Shown here piece by piece: positions 32,860 through 44,081 of a stretch of DNA of 64,000 bases. The stretch is from Vesta saturnalis (lineage: Eukaryota; Arthropoda; Insecta; Coleoptera; Lampyridae). The notes under the pieces are model-generated. The model made no database searches, was not told the origin of the DNA, and saw nothing but the letters and a program-made list of their open reading frames with translations. The stretch's first letter is position 1. The number at the start of each line of letters is the position of its first letter. A program made the translations under genes and the position numbers. Where the stretch lies: the NCBI GenBank assembly GCA_036346205.1, contig JARFJB010000003.1:124001-188000 (forward strand), given 5' to 3'.

Positions 32860-33400
32860 TACGTGGACCATCCATCTAAGAACATACAAATAGACCGTCC
32901 ACAAAACTTCTTAAAACATTTAGATGTTTCTTCCTCAAATATTTCATTCAGGAGCGTTGACGATAACTGAAATCTAGATGGAGGAACGTAACCGGGGCTT
33001 AGCATTTCAATGGCTTTACGAATTCCCTTATTTTCTATCGCTCTAAAACTGCAATTTGTAGCGTAAACGGCTTTGGCTATTTGTCTGACCAATTCTTTCT
33101 TCTTATCTTGTTGTTCGCACAACAAAATAACCCAAATGACCGCTACTTCCACTATATTCACCCTTTTCACAGTTCTGGCTTCTTTTGCTACTGGATAATT
33201 TCATTCTGGCTAGTTCCAGCCTGTGACTGACAATCACCATGAAGAGTTTCAACATCAATGATATCACTAGTTTTACTTTCACAGATTTCCCAGTGACTTT
33301 TTAGTCTGTCCACTAGACCTTGCAATTCTTTACCACACTTTTTACACACTGCGCTGCAACCTAGTTTACCAACCACGTCCTTTTTACAAAATGTTGCCAA

Positions 33401-34296
33401 GACACAGAACCAAAAATATTAGTAATAATTAGAACAAGTGCCTGTCATTTATATAGCTGAGCGTTTTCTGCCAGTTTTTACAAGTTTCAACAATTTCCCA
33501 AACTCGCGAAACTGCGTGAACAAAATATACACGTTAAGACTTGTCGAGTTTTGCTTCTTATCTGTACTATTCCTGCCTGCAAGGATTGCAAAGGTTAATA
33601 AATATATTTTATTAAACGAGTGGAAACTTATATTAAACATGTTACCCGCGTTTAAACGCCCATCCAATAAAAATTTGCGAGATTCTTAAATATATGCTAA
33701 GAGAAGCATAAAATCTACAAAAATCGTGATGAAGTGAAAGTCCATCCTAAACTACTAAATGCTTCAAAATAAAAACATATTTTCATTGTTGTATATTCAA
33801 TAGAAATAAGAATTATCACCCCACGTGCAGTATGCAGTAAATAATAAAGCTGACCTAAATTTGTAAGGTGGGCATAGAAAAAGACTTCTGCTAAATTAAA
33901 TATAACTATTTGAATCATCACAATTTCAAGAGTAAAGAATAAAGATTATTCTAATTTAATAGTTTATATTCTGAATAAAAATGCATTAGCACAATGAATG
34001 AATGTTGTCTGTTTACCTTATCTTGTTTGTTGCAGTTCTAGTAGGTTTATAGTGGGTTTACTTCCATTGTATGGCATCAAAATTGCTGACATTAAAAGGT
34101 TCTGACGGTTAAACGCCAACTTACAACACATTTTACCTATGCAAGGACGTTTAAACGTATAACTGTAAACGTGTAATCGCTGCAACCCTACTGCCTGCAA
34201 ATATTTGTTTGCTTAACAAAACAAAACATAAATTATTTTAAAATAATGTATTAATAGTCAAATTTAAAAAAAAAATCATGATTTTTATCAACCGTG
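33401..34296. other. hAT subterminal region upstream of the transposase
   Basis: No coding region is recognised. It lies between the BED-finger start and the hAT terminus, and should hold the transposase promoter and binding sites. The TTTAAACG motif occurs twice (33652, 34149). Confidence 0.5.
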
Positions 34297-34400
34297 TTGT
34301 TAGGTGTCCTGTATATTAACAATATCATTGGATATCCCATATACAATTTTTATAATAATTAAGAAAAGAAAACAACACTTTAATCCAATTATCTTTTGCT
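34297..34400. repeat. Continuation of the ~265-bp tandem array
   Basis: TTGTTAGGTGTCCTGTATATTAAC and the following TTTTTATAATAATTAAG continue the interrupted unit after the hAT element. The unit fades out at about 34400. Confidence 0.8.
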
Positions 34401-35570
34401 AACAAGATTTAGTCTTTTGCTCATTTACTGAGCAGTATTTTACCACTTTTATATACTTACCCTTAGTTTTAAAAGGCAGTTGACAATTGCTTTACTCACT
34501 TTTTTACGCAATTTTTTCACAATACTTCAATGCCCCGATATGAGGTTTAGGATAATCCAACAAAATGGAAGGATTTATGTTGCTACTTTTTTACACCTAT
34601 CTACCCTTAATGGATTGTTTTTTTAGGTTCATTAATTAACGCAATGGTAATTAATGCCAACATGAAAGATTAGAGCTCGAGAATTTCAGTAAACTTAATA
34701 TACAGTAAACAAACAATACCATTCAAATGAAGTTAATTAATAAAAAATAATTGTAATGTTAAATTCGTGTATTTAAGAGAACAAACGTTTTTAAACTAGA
34801 GCACGAGTGAAATTTCGCTTCGTTATATTATTACATTATAATTTGTGTAAATAATGTACCGTAATTACACGGCAGAATTGTGAAATAAAATGAAAAATGA
34901 AGCACACCTGAAAATGGTGGGAAAATGTAAAGCTCACGAATTTTCCTCTCTCCGATTTTCTAAATGTGGCCTTGACCCGTCGCAATGCGGTTCGTTCAAT
35001 AATACCACTATATACTATTTTTCCCCTATACAATGCACATGCACTTTTGTTGGGTTTAAAATGGTAATTGCTACTACAGAAGTAATTTATTCTCGGAAAA
35101 TTTTCTTTTTTATTCAATTTGAAAAGGTAAGCTTTGGATAAAAGAACGTTACGCTTGAAACCGATTTTCCTCACATAAATTTAGAAAATGATTTATTCTT
35201 CAGAAATTTTCTTTAATAATAAATTTGCTAACGTAAAACATATTTTGTAATGAACATTTTATGCAAATAATTCTTTTTGCGAAATGTTTCCAAAGAATTA
35301 TTAAACATCGCATTTTACATAATATATTGCTGTCGATACTGTTCACTACAAGATGATTAATAATACACTTTTGATTTTTCAAATTTTATGTGCTATTTTA
35401 GACAATTAGGTGCAGGTTTCATTCTAGGTTTAACATTAATGGGTTCACAACAGTAGCATGTTACGTCTAAAATAAGATCGAAGAGGGTCCTGGAAATGAT
35501 AAGAATTTGGTTAATCTGACAAAGGTTGCGTAATTTTAAGGATTATTATGTGATTTTTACTAAAATTCTT
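34401..35570. other. Unassigned sequence between tandem array and repeat S
   Basis: No gene or known element is recognised. There are short overlapping open frames on both strands at 34836-35174 without family resemblance. Confidence 0.5.
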
Positions 35571-35736
35571 TACTTCTTTATGTTTTGTCAAAATAAAAAA
35601 AAATCTGACGTGTACAACACATGACCTCACAATACAATGTAATTGATAATTTAAACAAGCACAAGTAAAATTGAAAGAATTTGATGTGTTTTATAACTAG
35701 TGTACTGTGCTTTTTATTGCTACTAAAAACATTGTA

Positions 35737-38290
35737 CAGGGTGTCCCAACGATAGAGTAAAGTAAGTTTATGCTTAACTAGAATTATTTGTGTAAATATT
35801 GTATGGACCATGGGGTAGAGGTAAGAAGTGTGCATTTTTTTAAAATATCGGAAGTTATACAGGGTGTGCCAGAAAAGCAGGACGTGAAAAAGTATAATTT
35901 TTTTAAATAGAACACCCCGTATTTGATTTTAGTTTTTAATTCTACGTGTCCATACAAACATATTTTGTCATACAAAAGATTGGCTGAAAGTTTTTAGTTC
36001 TTGAGATATTCGCGTTTAAAGATTATTATGGTCATTTTCGTGGGGTTGATGAATGGGCAATTGTTCCGTTATTTCACAATAAAAAAAATTGATATTTCGT
36101 GTGAAAAATGAGTGATATTATACTAACGTTTAGACCGAGTAGTATTTCTAATTTTCTCAACAGGGTGTTTGTTATAACCATTCAAATTTGAAAATTCTCA
36201 AATTAAAAAAATCAGTTTTTTAATTGCACACCTATATATTTTTATTTCATTTTATTCGGGATTAATTTTTGTCAAATATATCCTATATCTATCTTTGATA
36301 GTTTTCGAGGAATTTCGATTTTTCTCACTAGCTACGTTACATACGATACTATAACATTATTGTCGATCGTGGTAGCCATGGAAAACAATTGCGACGAAAT
36401 AAAACAAACCACCTAAGCGAGAATATTAACAGTTTTTATTAATGAGAAACAGTAATTCAATAATTATTCAACATTGCGTCTTAGTAAATGCTCAAATAGA
36501 CGGCCTTCTTGCTGAATACACATATTGAGCCTTTTTCTCATGTTCTGTCTCACTTCGGATAACATAAGAGGGGTCACTGTGCGACAAGCTTCGCGAATTC
36601 TATTTTCATGTCCTCCCTTGTTGTAGGTTTAATAATATACACCCGATCTTTTATGTATCCCCATAGGAAAAAATCCAGTGGAGTTAAATCGCATGACCTG
36701 GGTGGCCATAATATAAAGCCATTACGTCCTATCCATTTCTCCGGGTATTGCTGGTTCAAGAATTCCCTTACGTCCCGATAAAATGTGGAGGTGCACCATC
36801 CTGTTGCAACCACATATTTAGTCGTCCTTCTAAATTGATATCCTCAAGTAACACAGGCAATTCTTCACGTAAGAAATGCAAATAGCTGCGGCCCGTTAAT
36901 GGATCATCAAAAAAATAGGGACCGATAATTTGGTCATTAAGTATACCACACCACATTTAGTGACCAATGATTTTGGTTTTGAACTTCTCGTAGCCAAAAT
37001 GGATTATCAATGGCGTAATAGTGCATATTATGCCGATTTACAGCCCCATTACTTTTAAACGTCGCCTCATCGGAAAACATTATGGAGCACAAAAGTTGTT
37101 ATTTAATTGCAGCCGTTGATTAATGATATTGCAGAATTCAATTCGTCTTGCAAAATCCTCTTCTCGCAATTCTTGATGAAGCTCAATGTGATAGGGATGG
37201 TACTTATACTTCAGCGTTGTTCGATTCACGTTTGATTTGGAGGTATCACATATCGTCGCTAATGTTCTAGAACTCACTTGGGGATTTTCTTGAATATTTA
37301 ATAATATTTCAAGTTCTTTTTCTTCATTAGCTGCCCTTTTATTAACAACTTTACGTTTGAAGTATTTAACACTACCGCTAGAATCAAATCTATCCATCAA
37401 ATTTTCCAAGCCAACAGTAGTAGGTATTCGACGTTCAGGATATTTCATTTTGTAGATTCGTTGTGCCAATAAAGGGTTTTTCAGCCTCGCCCAACACGTA
37501 TATCATATCAATTAATTCATTTGTCGAATAATCCATAATTGATACAAGAATTGATAACAAGTTAAATGCGAAAACGACAAATTTAATATGTGTTTATTTT
37601 GACAAGTAGGAAACCTTTGTATCTTAGTAACGCAATTATTATTTTCCATGGCTACCAAGATCCATGCAATGCAATGTTATCGAAAATAAAGTAGCTAGTG
37701 TGAAAAATCGAAATTACTCGAAAACTATCAAAGATAGATATAGGATATATTTGACAAAATGATAGATTTTTAATCCCGAATAAAATGAAATAAAAATATA
37801 TAGGGTGTGCAATTAAAAAACTGATTTTTTAATTTGAGAATTTTCAAATTTGAATGGTTATAACAAACACCCTGTTGAGAAAATTAGAAATACTACTCGG
37901 TCTAAACGTTAGTATAATATCACTCATTTTTCACACGAAATATCAATTTTTTTATTGTGAAATAACGGAACAATTGCCCATTCATCAACCCCACGAAAAT
38001 GACCATAATAATCTTTAAACGCGAATATCTCAAGAACTAAAACTTTCAGCCAATCTTTTGTATGACAAAATATGTTTGTATGGACACGTAGAATTAAAAC
38101 TAAAATCAAATACGGGTGTTCTATTTAAAAAATCATACTTTTCACGTCCTGCTTTTCTGGCACACCCTGTATAACTTCCAATATTTTAAAAATGCACACT
38201 TCTTACCTCTACCCCATGGTCCATACAATATTTACACAAATAATTCTAGTTAAGCATAAACTTACTTTACTCTATCGTTGGGACACCCTG
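35737..38290 (-). mobile_element. Mariner-like element with ~0.65 kb inverted repeats
   Basis: The ends are CAGGGTGTCCCAACG and its inverse, flanked by TA (35735-35736, 38291-38292). The arms are 35737-36400 and 37638-38290, highly similar. The transposase is on the minus strand between them. It is inserted in repeat S. This is a different family from the element inside hAT, although the transposases are of the same type. Confidence 0.92.
36574..37536 (-). pseudogene. Mariner-like transposase with DUF4817-type head
   Basis: The start at 37536 gives MDYSTNELIDMIYVLGEAEK. One base later follow AQRIYKMKYPERRIPTTVGL and SGSVKYFKRKV (DUF4817-like head), ASRTLA-type HTH (SSRTLATICDTSKSNVNRTT), YHPYHIELHQELREEDFARR, MFSDEATFKSNG (first Asp), VWCGILNDQIIGPYFFDDPL, MWLQQDGAPPHF (second Asp) and SCDLTPLDFFLWGYIKDRVY (third Asp). 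Two or three frameshifts separate the blocks, but all three catalytic Asp residues remain. It would cut at TA sites and insert with TA duplication. Confidence 0.87.
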
Positions 38291-38420
38291 TACAGTTTTT
38301 TCAAATCATTAAATTGTTAAATTGTTTTATTAAAAAAATCGTAATACTTCGACAGAAACAATTAAATATGACGACCAAGACACATTATCTTAAATTTAAG
38401 TTATTATTCCCTAAGAATGC

Positions 38421-38989
38421 GTTCTCTCTTCTTTATGTACGCAGAAGGCTCAAATTCTCACCCGCGGAGCTATCCTTGTCAAGCTCTACTTTTAAAATAC
38501 ATTTAGCAACAACCAAGGATGATTTAAAAATTGCATAAGACCACTATGTTTAATTTCTCTCCCAAGTACTTTTATAATACGTATTACGTTACAAACAGTT
38601 CTTTTATTAGCGATAACAAAGAAATGAATTAATTCAGTATAATTAAATCTATACATGTGATTCATTAATAGAAAATTAGAATTAATATACAAGGTGTCCC
38701 TGTTTTGATTTACAGCAGTAATATAATAGTAATTTAAAAAAAATATGTAACAGAAGGTTGCATTTTAGTAATAACAAAACAATTATTAATTAATTCGGTA
38801 GAAGTAAAACTGTAAACTTCTCCCCAGAAATATATCGATATTAGAGTTCGGTTAGTTATTCATTTATTTATTTTTTCTACAGTATTTTTATTGTTCAAGT
38901 TTATAATTAACACATAAAAAGTTTATGCCTTATAATTCACACTCAAAACAGACGAAGTGTCTTGATTTACAACTTTAATTTTAAGGTAC
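38421..38989. other. Unassigned sequence left of relict Polinton P3
   Basis: No gene is recognised. It may include the decayed outermost left end of P3, which I could not fix. Confidence 0.4.
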
Positions 38990-39639
38990 TTTTAATTTTG
39001 TTTAATTGTTGTTTCACTTAATTGCTTTTTAATGACTATGTTTATCATCTTCTTTTATGGCGGCTTTTTCAACCTCTACGGCCACTTTTTCGGTCCGTTT
39101 TTCATCTCCTGTTATTATCTTCTTTTTTGACCAGATTTCCATCCCCCATCTTCCTTATGCACCGATCATAATTGCTTTTTGTAACGGATTCTTCAAACCC
39201 CTTTTTGAATCGTCTATTTTTACTACCCTTTTGGGCAAGATTTTCATCCCTTCGTCGGATTGCATATCTCAAAGGCGAATAGCTGGTTCCATCATGTTGA
39301 CAGCGCTAGTTTCAGGATCGGAGGTCTTGCATCCTGCTCCAGAACCTTGGTTCAGCACCTACCGTGTGTATTTTTGCTGCCATCTTGTTTCCTCCATGTT
39401 CTTTCAATTATCTTATTTCCGGCAGCTTGTTCCCGCTAACTTGTGCATTTTTGGTTTAAGCAATTGACTCCTATTGCGCGGTTCTTTCAACTCCTACAGC
39501 CTTTTTGCGTTTCATCAACTGCTGCGGGTTGCATACCTCAAAGGGGCTACCACCGATGATGATGGTGATAATAATACCGAATAATTGACCTTAATAACAA
39601 AGCTGTTGAGGGTGTAGCTTACAAAGAAATATTACACGT

Positions 39640-40075
39640 TGGACGAGGAGTTTTATTACGCAGCTGCGAAAACGAATAGTCTTAATGGGTTCGTGGGTTA
39701 CCGGTACATCGGAAATTTAGTATTTATGTTTTGTTAACGCAGTAGGTGAAGTGCAAAATTGAATTTATCATAGAACAGAACCACCGACCGAAGAAGAGAA
39801 AGTACTAGAAACGATATTAAAAAGGATCGTAACGTGTGTTCATTGTGACAACGCAAAAATCAGCTATATTAAATATGGGTGATATGTGCTACGTTTTGCT
39901 ACAGGCAGTTATGCCAACCACAAATTATGGTTTTTTTCACCAGCTCACTATGTCTGTGATAACGCAAGAATTTGAAAACATCTATGTTAATATAAAAACG
40001 GAAACAGGCGTTGCAATTCCATTCGAGTTAGACACGTGGTATTGGAAAAGAAGCGCTAAAGATACCAACAAAAAG
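39640..40075 (+). pseudogene. P3 penton-like remnant
   Basis: The 39640-39835 DNA aligns by eye with P1 12780-12965 (TTTTATTACGCAGCTG, AAACGAATA, GGTTCGTGGGTT, CATAGAACAGAACCACC, GAAACGATATTAAAAA). Then 39836-40060 encodes TQEFENIYVNIKTETGVAIP, the counterpart of the P1 C-terminus. The middle ~400 bp is deleted. Confidence 0.8.
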
Positions 40076-40079
40076 AAGG

Positions 40080-40270
40080 CCGCTCGATTAAAGAGTCGTT
40101 TCAAGAAATATTTCATGAAGCTAGCTGAAACCTTAAAACGTAAAACCGACGAGAAAATTGATAGACTAAGGATTCGGGATATGAAAAAGCGTACCTGCCC
40201 TATAATAATCAGTCTCTGGAGAGCCAAGAAGACAGCTAATACAAAATTGAACAAAGTTCGAATTGAATTT
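40080..40270 (+). pseudogene. P3 pVI/PX-like remnant
   Basis: SRFKKYFMKLAETLKRKTDE followed by KIDRLRIRDMKK aligns with P1 QERFHEAGRNLKRKADEKID. It is fused in frame to the penton remnant by deletion, giving a 165-codon chimeric open frame (39836-40333). Confidence 0.75.
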
Positions 40271-40379
40271 GTCCTACGCTCGACGGGAATAATACCTTAT
40301 CGGCAGAGAGTAATAAGTAGCCAAAAGAATTAGTTGTGCCTCGAAATAGAAACCATTACAGTCAGACTATATTATTCTA

Positions 40380-40580
40380 TTATTCACCACGGCTCAAGTT
40401 ATAAAACAAGACGATACAGCTCTAAACGGCGCAGACGTAAACAATTACATGCATTCGTTGTTTTAGAAGTGGAAGTTTAAGTTAGAAGATGATATCACAA
40501 CCACACAACTATGGAAAGGAGGTCAAAACTTCACATCTGTCGCCTCGAGATTATTTTATATCAAGAGCCATATCAAGCAA
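40380..40580 (+). pseudogene. P3 major capsid remnant
   Basis: ACAGCTCTAAACGGCGCAGACGT, AACAATTACATGCATTCG and TATGGAAAGGAGGTCAAAA match the P1 capsid gene at 14190-14355, with deletions and stops. Only the N-terminal third is represented. Confidence 0.7.
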
Positions 40581-40659
40581 GTACGATATTTAAAGAGTAA
40601 TTTTTACGGACTGAAATGACACTCAGGGAATATAGCCTGCAATGATTATGAATAGTGAA

Positions 40660-41045
40660 TAAACCAATACTAAACGTTGATTAAAACATTTAAAAAGGAG
40701 ACAAATTAGTATGTCTAAATGCGTTAGAAACCAGCTTACTTTGTCGATCTAGACCATGTACAAATGTAATAAACTCCGATCAAGCCAAAGAACCAGACCA
40801 GCATTAAACTGCTACGGATAAAAATGACACCGGGGAGTACTTTGACTCCTATGAACGTTCTCCAATAAGATATATTTGAGATTCTTAGAGAAGAATTCTA
40901 GACTGTTACAAGAAGAAGATGCTAGAGCATTACCATTCGAATTTGTGTAGAATTTATACGTCAATGTTTCTGTGTTTCACACTAAGTGATTTATTAGTGA
41001 CTTTGTAAATAAGTTTATTACTAACGTAAACGATGAAATAATTAA
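40660..41045 (+). pseudogene. P3 remnant of unknown gene and adenain-like protease
   Basis: AATAAACCAATACTAAACG and TAAAACATTTAAAAAGGAG correspond to P1 15625-15690. ACCGGGGAGTACTTTGACTCCTATG, CTTAGAGAAGAATTCTAGA and TCGAATTTGTGTAGAATTTATACGTC correspond to P1 15970-16110, including the codons around the catalytic Asp and Cys. The region is full of stops. Confidence 0.75.
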
Positions 41046-42348
41046 GTTGATTTTACTATAATAAAATAAGAAAACATTTTTTCAATGTTTTATTTAGAAT
41101 AAGTAACCGTTAGATGGCGCTATATTTAGTACTTTTAAATTATACCATAATTCCATATACTGAAAGCTATCACAAGATGTCATAACAAACCGTATGGTAA
41201 CTCACAAGATGTCGCTAACTATGGGAAACGGGATATATAGTGAGAAATTAAAGCACGAGAGGAGTTTCAGCTGTTAGAAATGAGTCTTAGTGTTAGAAAT
41301 GGGTGCTCTGGTGCCAACTCTTCTGTTAAAAATGGAACTTAGTGTTAAAGACGGAGACCCAGTCGCTCTGAGATATACAACCCTTAGAAGGGAATAGAGC
41401 ACAAAAAGACCTTGGGCCAGCGCAAAATGGAGGGACCAAGACACTGGAAGCAGTGCAAGACGTAGTATCCAAGATTCTAAAACCAGCGCTAGAAGAAAAT
41501 TAAGTGGAAAACTCTGTCATTAAAAATACAATTAAAAACGCATTAATAGACAATTTAAGAAATACAAAATTAAGAACTTCAGGTTTCGTACAATTTTACT
41601 GTATATACAACAAAAAATTTGAAATTTATATCGCTAATGAGATATCTAGTTAGATATGGAGCGCGGGCGGGCTCTTAGCTGTTGGAACTTAGTGTTAAAG
41701 CTTGGGCCCCTGCCGCTCTGAGGTATGCATCCCTCAGAAAAGACCATAGACTAACGCAAGACTGAGAATCCAAGATGCAGCAAGTAGTGCAAGATGCTGG
41801 AACCGACGTTATTGCAATATGCGAGACTAAGATTCTGAAACCAACGGTGGACCAAGATGATGAAGCAAGGTGGTGTGATACCAGTTGTATCCCTTTGAGA
41901 TGTGTAACTCGCAGAAGGGAATGAAAAAACGAAAAAATAGGATGGTCCAAAAAAGTAGGGGTTGAAAGACTCCGCAAAGGAATCCGATACATAGGGCATT
42001 AAAAAACAAGGGTCCAAAAAAAAGGCGGGAAATGGAAATCTGTTTTAAAAACGTGATTAAATTAGGGAATGAAAAATGGACCGAACAAGTGAAACAGTGG
42101 TTTAAAAATCTGCCGCAATAGAAAAAAATTGTCATTCAAAAGCAATGAAGTGGAAAACTGAATGGCATTAAAAAGCAATTAAAAGGTCATTAAAGGGCAA
42201 TTACAAAATCTAAGATGGCGCCTACGTGTAGGTGTTCTACTTTAGGGGAAATTGCTATTTTGATGTTTCAATGTTATGAGAAAAAATGAAATTTCCTGAT
42301 TTATTACTTCCCAAACAAACGCATTTTTTGCTAAAACCGTATAATATA

Positions 42349-43666
42349 CGAGTGCTATTTTTTTTTCAAGGTCCGATCGGTCGCAAAATAAAAACCACAG
42401 TAAAAATCAAAAATTATTTATTTATAACAAGTACTTACATAATTACGCTATTTTTCTACATAGTCGCCACTCAGATTTAGACATTTATCGTAGCGTGGTA
42501 CCAACTTCCCAATACCCTTGTTGTAGAACGTAGCCGCCTGTGTTTTCAGCCATGTTTGCACGCTGGTCTGCCGCTCAATGTCTGTGGCAAAATGTTGTCC
42601 TCCTAACCAGCGTTTCATGTGAGCAAACAGATGAAAATCGGATGGAGCCAAGTCCGGGCTGTATGGTGGATGACCAAACACTTCCCATTGAAAAGACTGT
42701 GGAGCGTCTTTGTTGAAGCTGCAGTGTCGCAGCATTGTCGTAGAAGGACAATGCCTGATGACAACATTCTCTCCGCTCATTCTGAATGGCCTTTCGTAGA
42801 CGTTGAAGAGTCACGCTGTATGAGGCTGCTGTAATGGTTGTGCCACGTTCCATGAATTCCACCAACAGAATTCCATTTCGGTCCAGAACACAGTAGCCAT
42901 GCACTTTCTATTGGAGAAGGTTGCTTGAACTTCTTTGGTTTACTGGGAGAGTGAGAATGCATCCATTGTTTGGATTGTTCTTTTGTTTCTTCAGTTTCGT
43001 AATGGACCCATGTCTCGTCCCTGTGACAATTTTGTTCAAGAAAGTTTCTCCTTCATTGTGGTAACGCTGGAGAAACGTTACTCCATTCCTGTGTTTTGTG
43101 ATGGTCGGACAGCATCTTGGGAACCCATCTCGCGCACAGTTTGTGGTACTGAAGTTTCTCGCTCACAATGGTGTAGAGAGCTGACCTTTAAATTTCAGGA
43201 AATGAATCGCTCAATTCAGAAATTGTGAACCGACGATTTTCTCGAATTGTCTCATCCACTCGCTGAACGAGATCATTGGTTGACACGGACTTCCTTCCCT
43301 GACCGCCTGCATCATGAACATCTGTACGTCCTGCTTTAAAGTTTCTGCACCATTGTCGCACTTTGCTATCACTCATTGAAGTTTCACCGTACACAGTACT
43401 TATTCGTCGATGAATTTCGACTGCATTACACCCCTCAGCCTGAAGAAATCGAATTACCGCACGAGCTTCACACTTGCCGGGAGATGCTATTGTTGTAGAC
43501 ATGTTTACGCCCTACCTACGTAAACACAACTAAACTGAAGTGACGCGACGCGATTGACAGTCATACTAGAGACGCTGCGCAACACATCTGCGCGCAGGTT
43601 CATCCGATTTTTACTGCGGTTTTTATTTTGTAACCGATCGGCCCTTGAAAAAAAAATACCCCTCGT
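42349..43666 (-). mobile_element. Mariner transposon (SETMAR-type), 1.3 kb
   Basis: Inverted ends CGAG(T/G)G…TATTTTTTTTTCAAGG… are flanked by TA (42347-42348, 43667-43668), with ~60 bp of good inverted similarity continuing GATCGGT…AAAATAAAAACC. It is the usual length for a mariner with a single transposase gene. It is inserted close to the right end of P3. Confidence 0.93.
42448..43502 (-). pseudogene. Mariner DD34D transposase, frameshifted
   Basis: The ATG at 43502 opens ARAVIRFLQAEGCNAVEIHR and GRKSVSTNDLVQRVDETIRE (HTH domains). After shifts: DETWVHYETEETKEQSKQW (first Asp, about 43000), a YDNAAT segment where the family has HDNARPH (second Asp, altered context), and YSPDLAPSDFHLFAHMKRWL (third Asp). 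It ends LNLSGDYVEK. The span matches the ~345-350 residues of the family. At least three indels make it inactive. Confidence 0.9.
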
Positions 43667-43668
43667 AC

Positions 43669-44081
43669 ATTATGTGAAAAGAAAAATTTTCAAATATGAT
43701 TTACACATACGCTAATGAATAACTATCCTTACGATCATTTGTGTAAGAATAATTTTTATTTCTCAGAGCAAAGTTCCGATTTTTTAGTGATATTAGAAAA
43801 AGCTAAATATAACATTATGCTTTATCGTAAAATAAATACTTAGTTCTTTTATTATCAATGAATTTCTTTTACAATATTGTTTTCCTTCAAAGTTTAAAAA
43901 AATCTGATGTGTGCAACACATGACCTCACAATACAATGTAATTCATAATTTAAACAAGCACAAGTAAAATTGAAAGAATTTGATGTGTACTGTGTTTTTT
44001 TTTGCTACTAGAAATTTTGTTAAACTGATACATTGTTTTATTAAAAAAATCGTAATACTTCGACAGAAACTATTAAATATG
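43669..44081. repeat. Spacer and left part of repeat S copy 2
   Basis: 43669-43860 holds nothing recognised. 43860-44081 is repeat S (homologous to 35570-35736 and 38291-38390). It ends in the AATATG duplication at the P2 insertion point. Confidence 0.7.
44076..44081. repeat. P2 target site duplication, left (AATATG)
   Basis: Identical to 53822-53827. The undisturbed site in repeat S copy 1 reads TTAAATATGACGACC. Confidence 0.9.

Larger units (their letters stand above)
29117..33400 (-). pseudogene. hAT transposase (BED finger + RNase H-like DDE), broken
   Basis: Reading from 33400 down: a BED-type zinc finger (CKKCGKELQGLVDRLKSHW, C2-H…C spacing, 33188-33400). Next is the N-terminal helical domain (33170-32862: SFRAIENKGIRKAIEMLSPG, PPSRFQLSSTLL, then MFLDGWST, the first catalytic Asp region). 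The mariner-like insert sits inside this DGWS motif. Beyond it come HHEPIICVV, IVIDNTANM (second Asp, 29855-30103), DVRWNT (29545-29727) and a C-terminal block (29117-29464). Frameshifts and stops between blocks show it is dead. It resembles BED-finger hAT transposases of insects. Confidence 0.85.
28931..34296 (-). mobile_element. hAT transposon, decayed, carrying a nested mariner-like element
   Basis: The ends are CAGGGTTGAG… and …CAACCGTG, flanked by an exact 8-bp duplication TTGTTAGG (28923-28930 and 34297-34304). A CAGGG/CAACC terminus with 8-bp duplication is diagnostic of hAT. ATCATGATT lies near both ends. Transposase fragments on the minus strand run from 33400 to 29117 and are split by the insert 30091-32859. 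Deleting the element restores the tandem unit. Confidence 0.92.
35570..38420. repeat. Repeat S copy 1, split by a mariner-like element
   Basis: 35570-35736 plus 38291-38420 match 43860-44081 plus 53822-53870. Shared blocks: CACATGACCTCACAATACAATGTAATT, AATTGAAAGAATTTGATGTG, TCGTAATACTTCGACAGAAAC and GACACATTATCTTAAATTTAAG. Each copy has been split by a different transposon, and each serves as the empty-site reference for the other. Confidence 0.8.
38990..42241 (+). mobile_element. Relict Polinton P3, internally deleted
   Basis: Left and right flanks (about 38995-39560 and 41650-42230) are diverged inverted repeats. Shared segments: AATTGCTTTTTAATG, TTGTTCGGTCCATTTTTCAT-like, and ATCTCAAAGG. 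The right tip ends AAGATGGCGCC…AGGTGTTCTACT, matching the AGTAG…CACC tip of P1. Between them lie remnants, in P1 order, of penton-like, pVI-like, major capsid and protease genes. ATPase, both small unknowns and integrase are gone. At ~3.2 kb it is a dead remnant and older than P1. Confidence 0.8.

Noticed and set aside
34836..35174. A 112-codon minus-strand frame overlapping an 83-codon plus-strand frame
   Set aside because: No recognisable domain, biased composition and mutual overlap. Probably chance.
39057..39467. A 136-codon Phe/Ser-rich plus-strand frame
   Set aside because: It lies in the left TIR of relict P3, and the inverted counterpart (41751-42135) is also open on the opposite strand. 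It is repeat sequence, not a gene.
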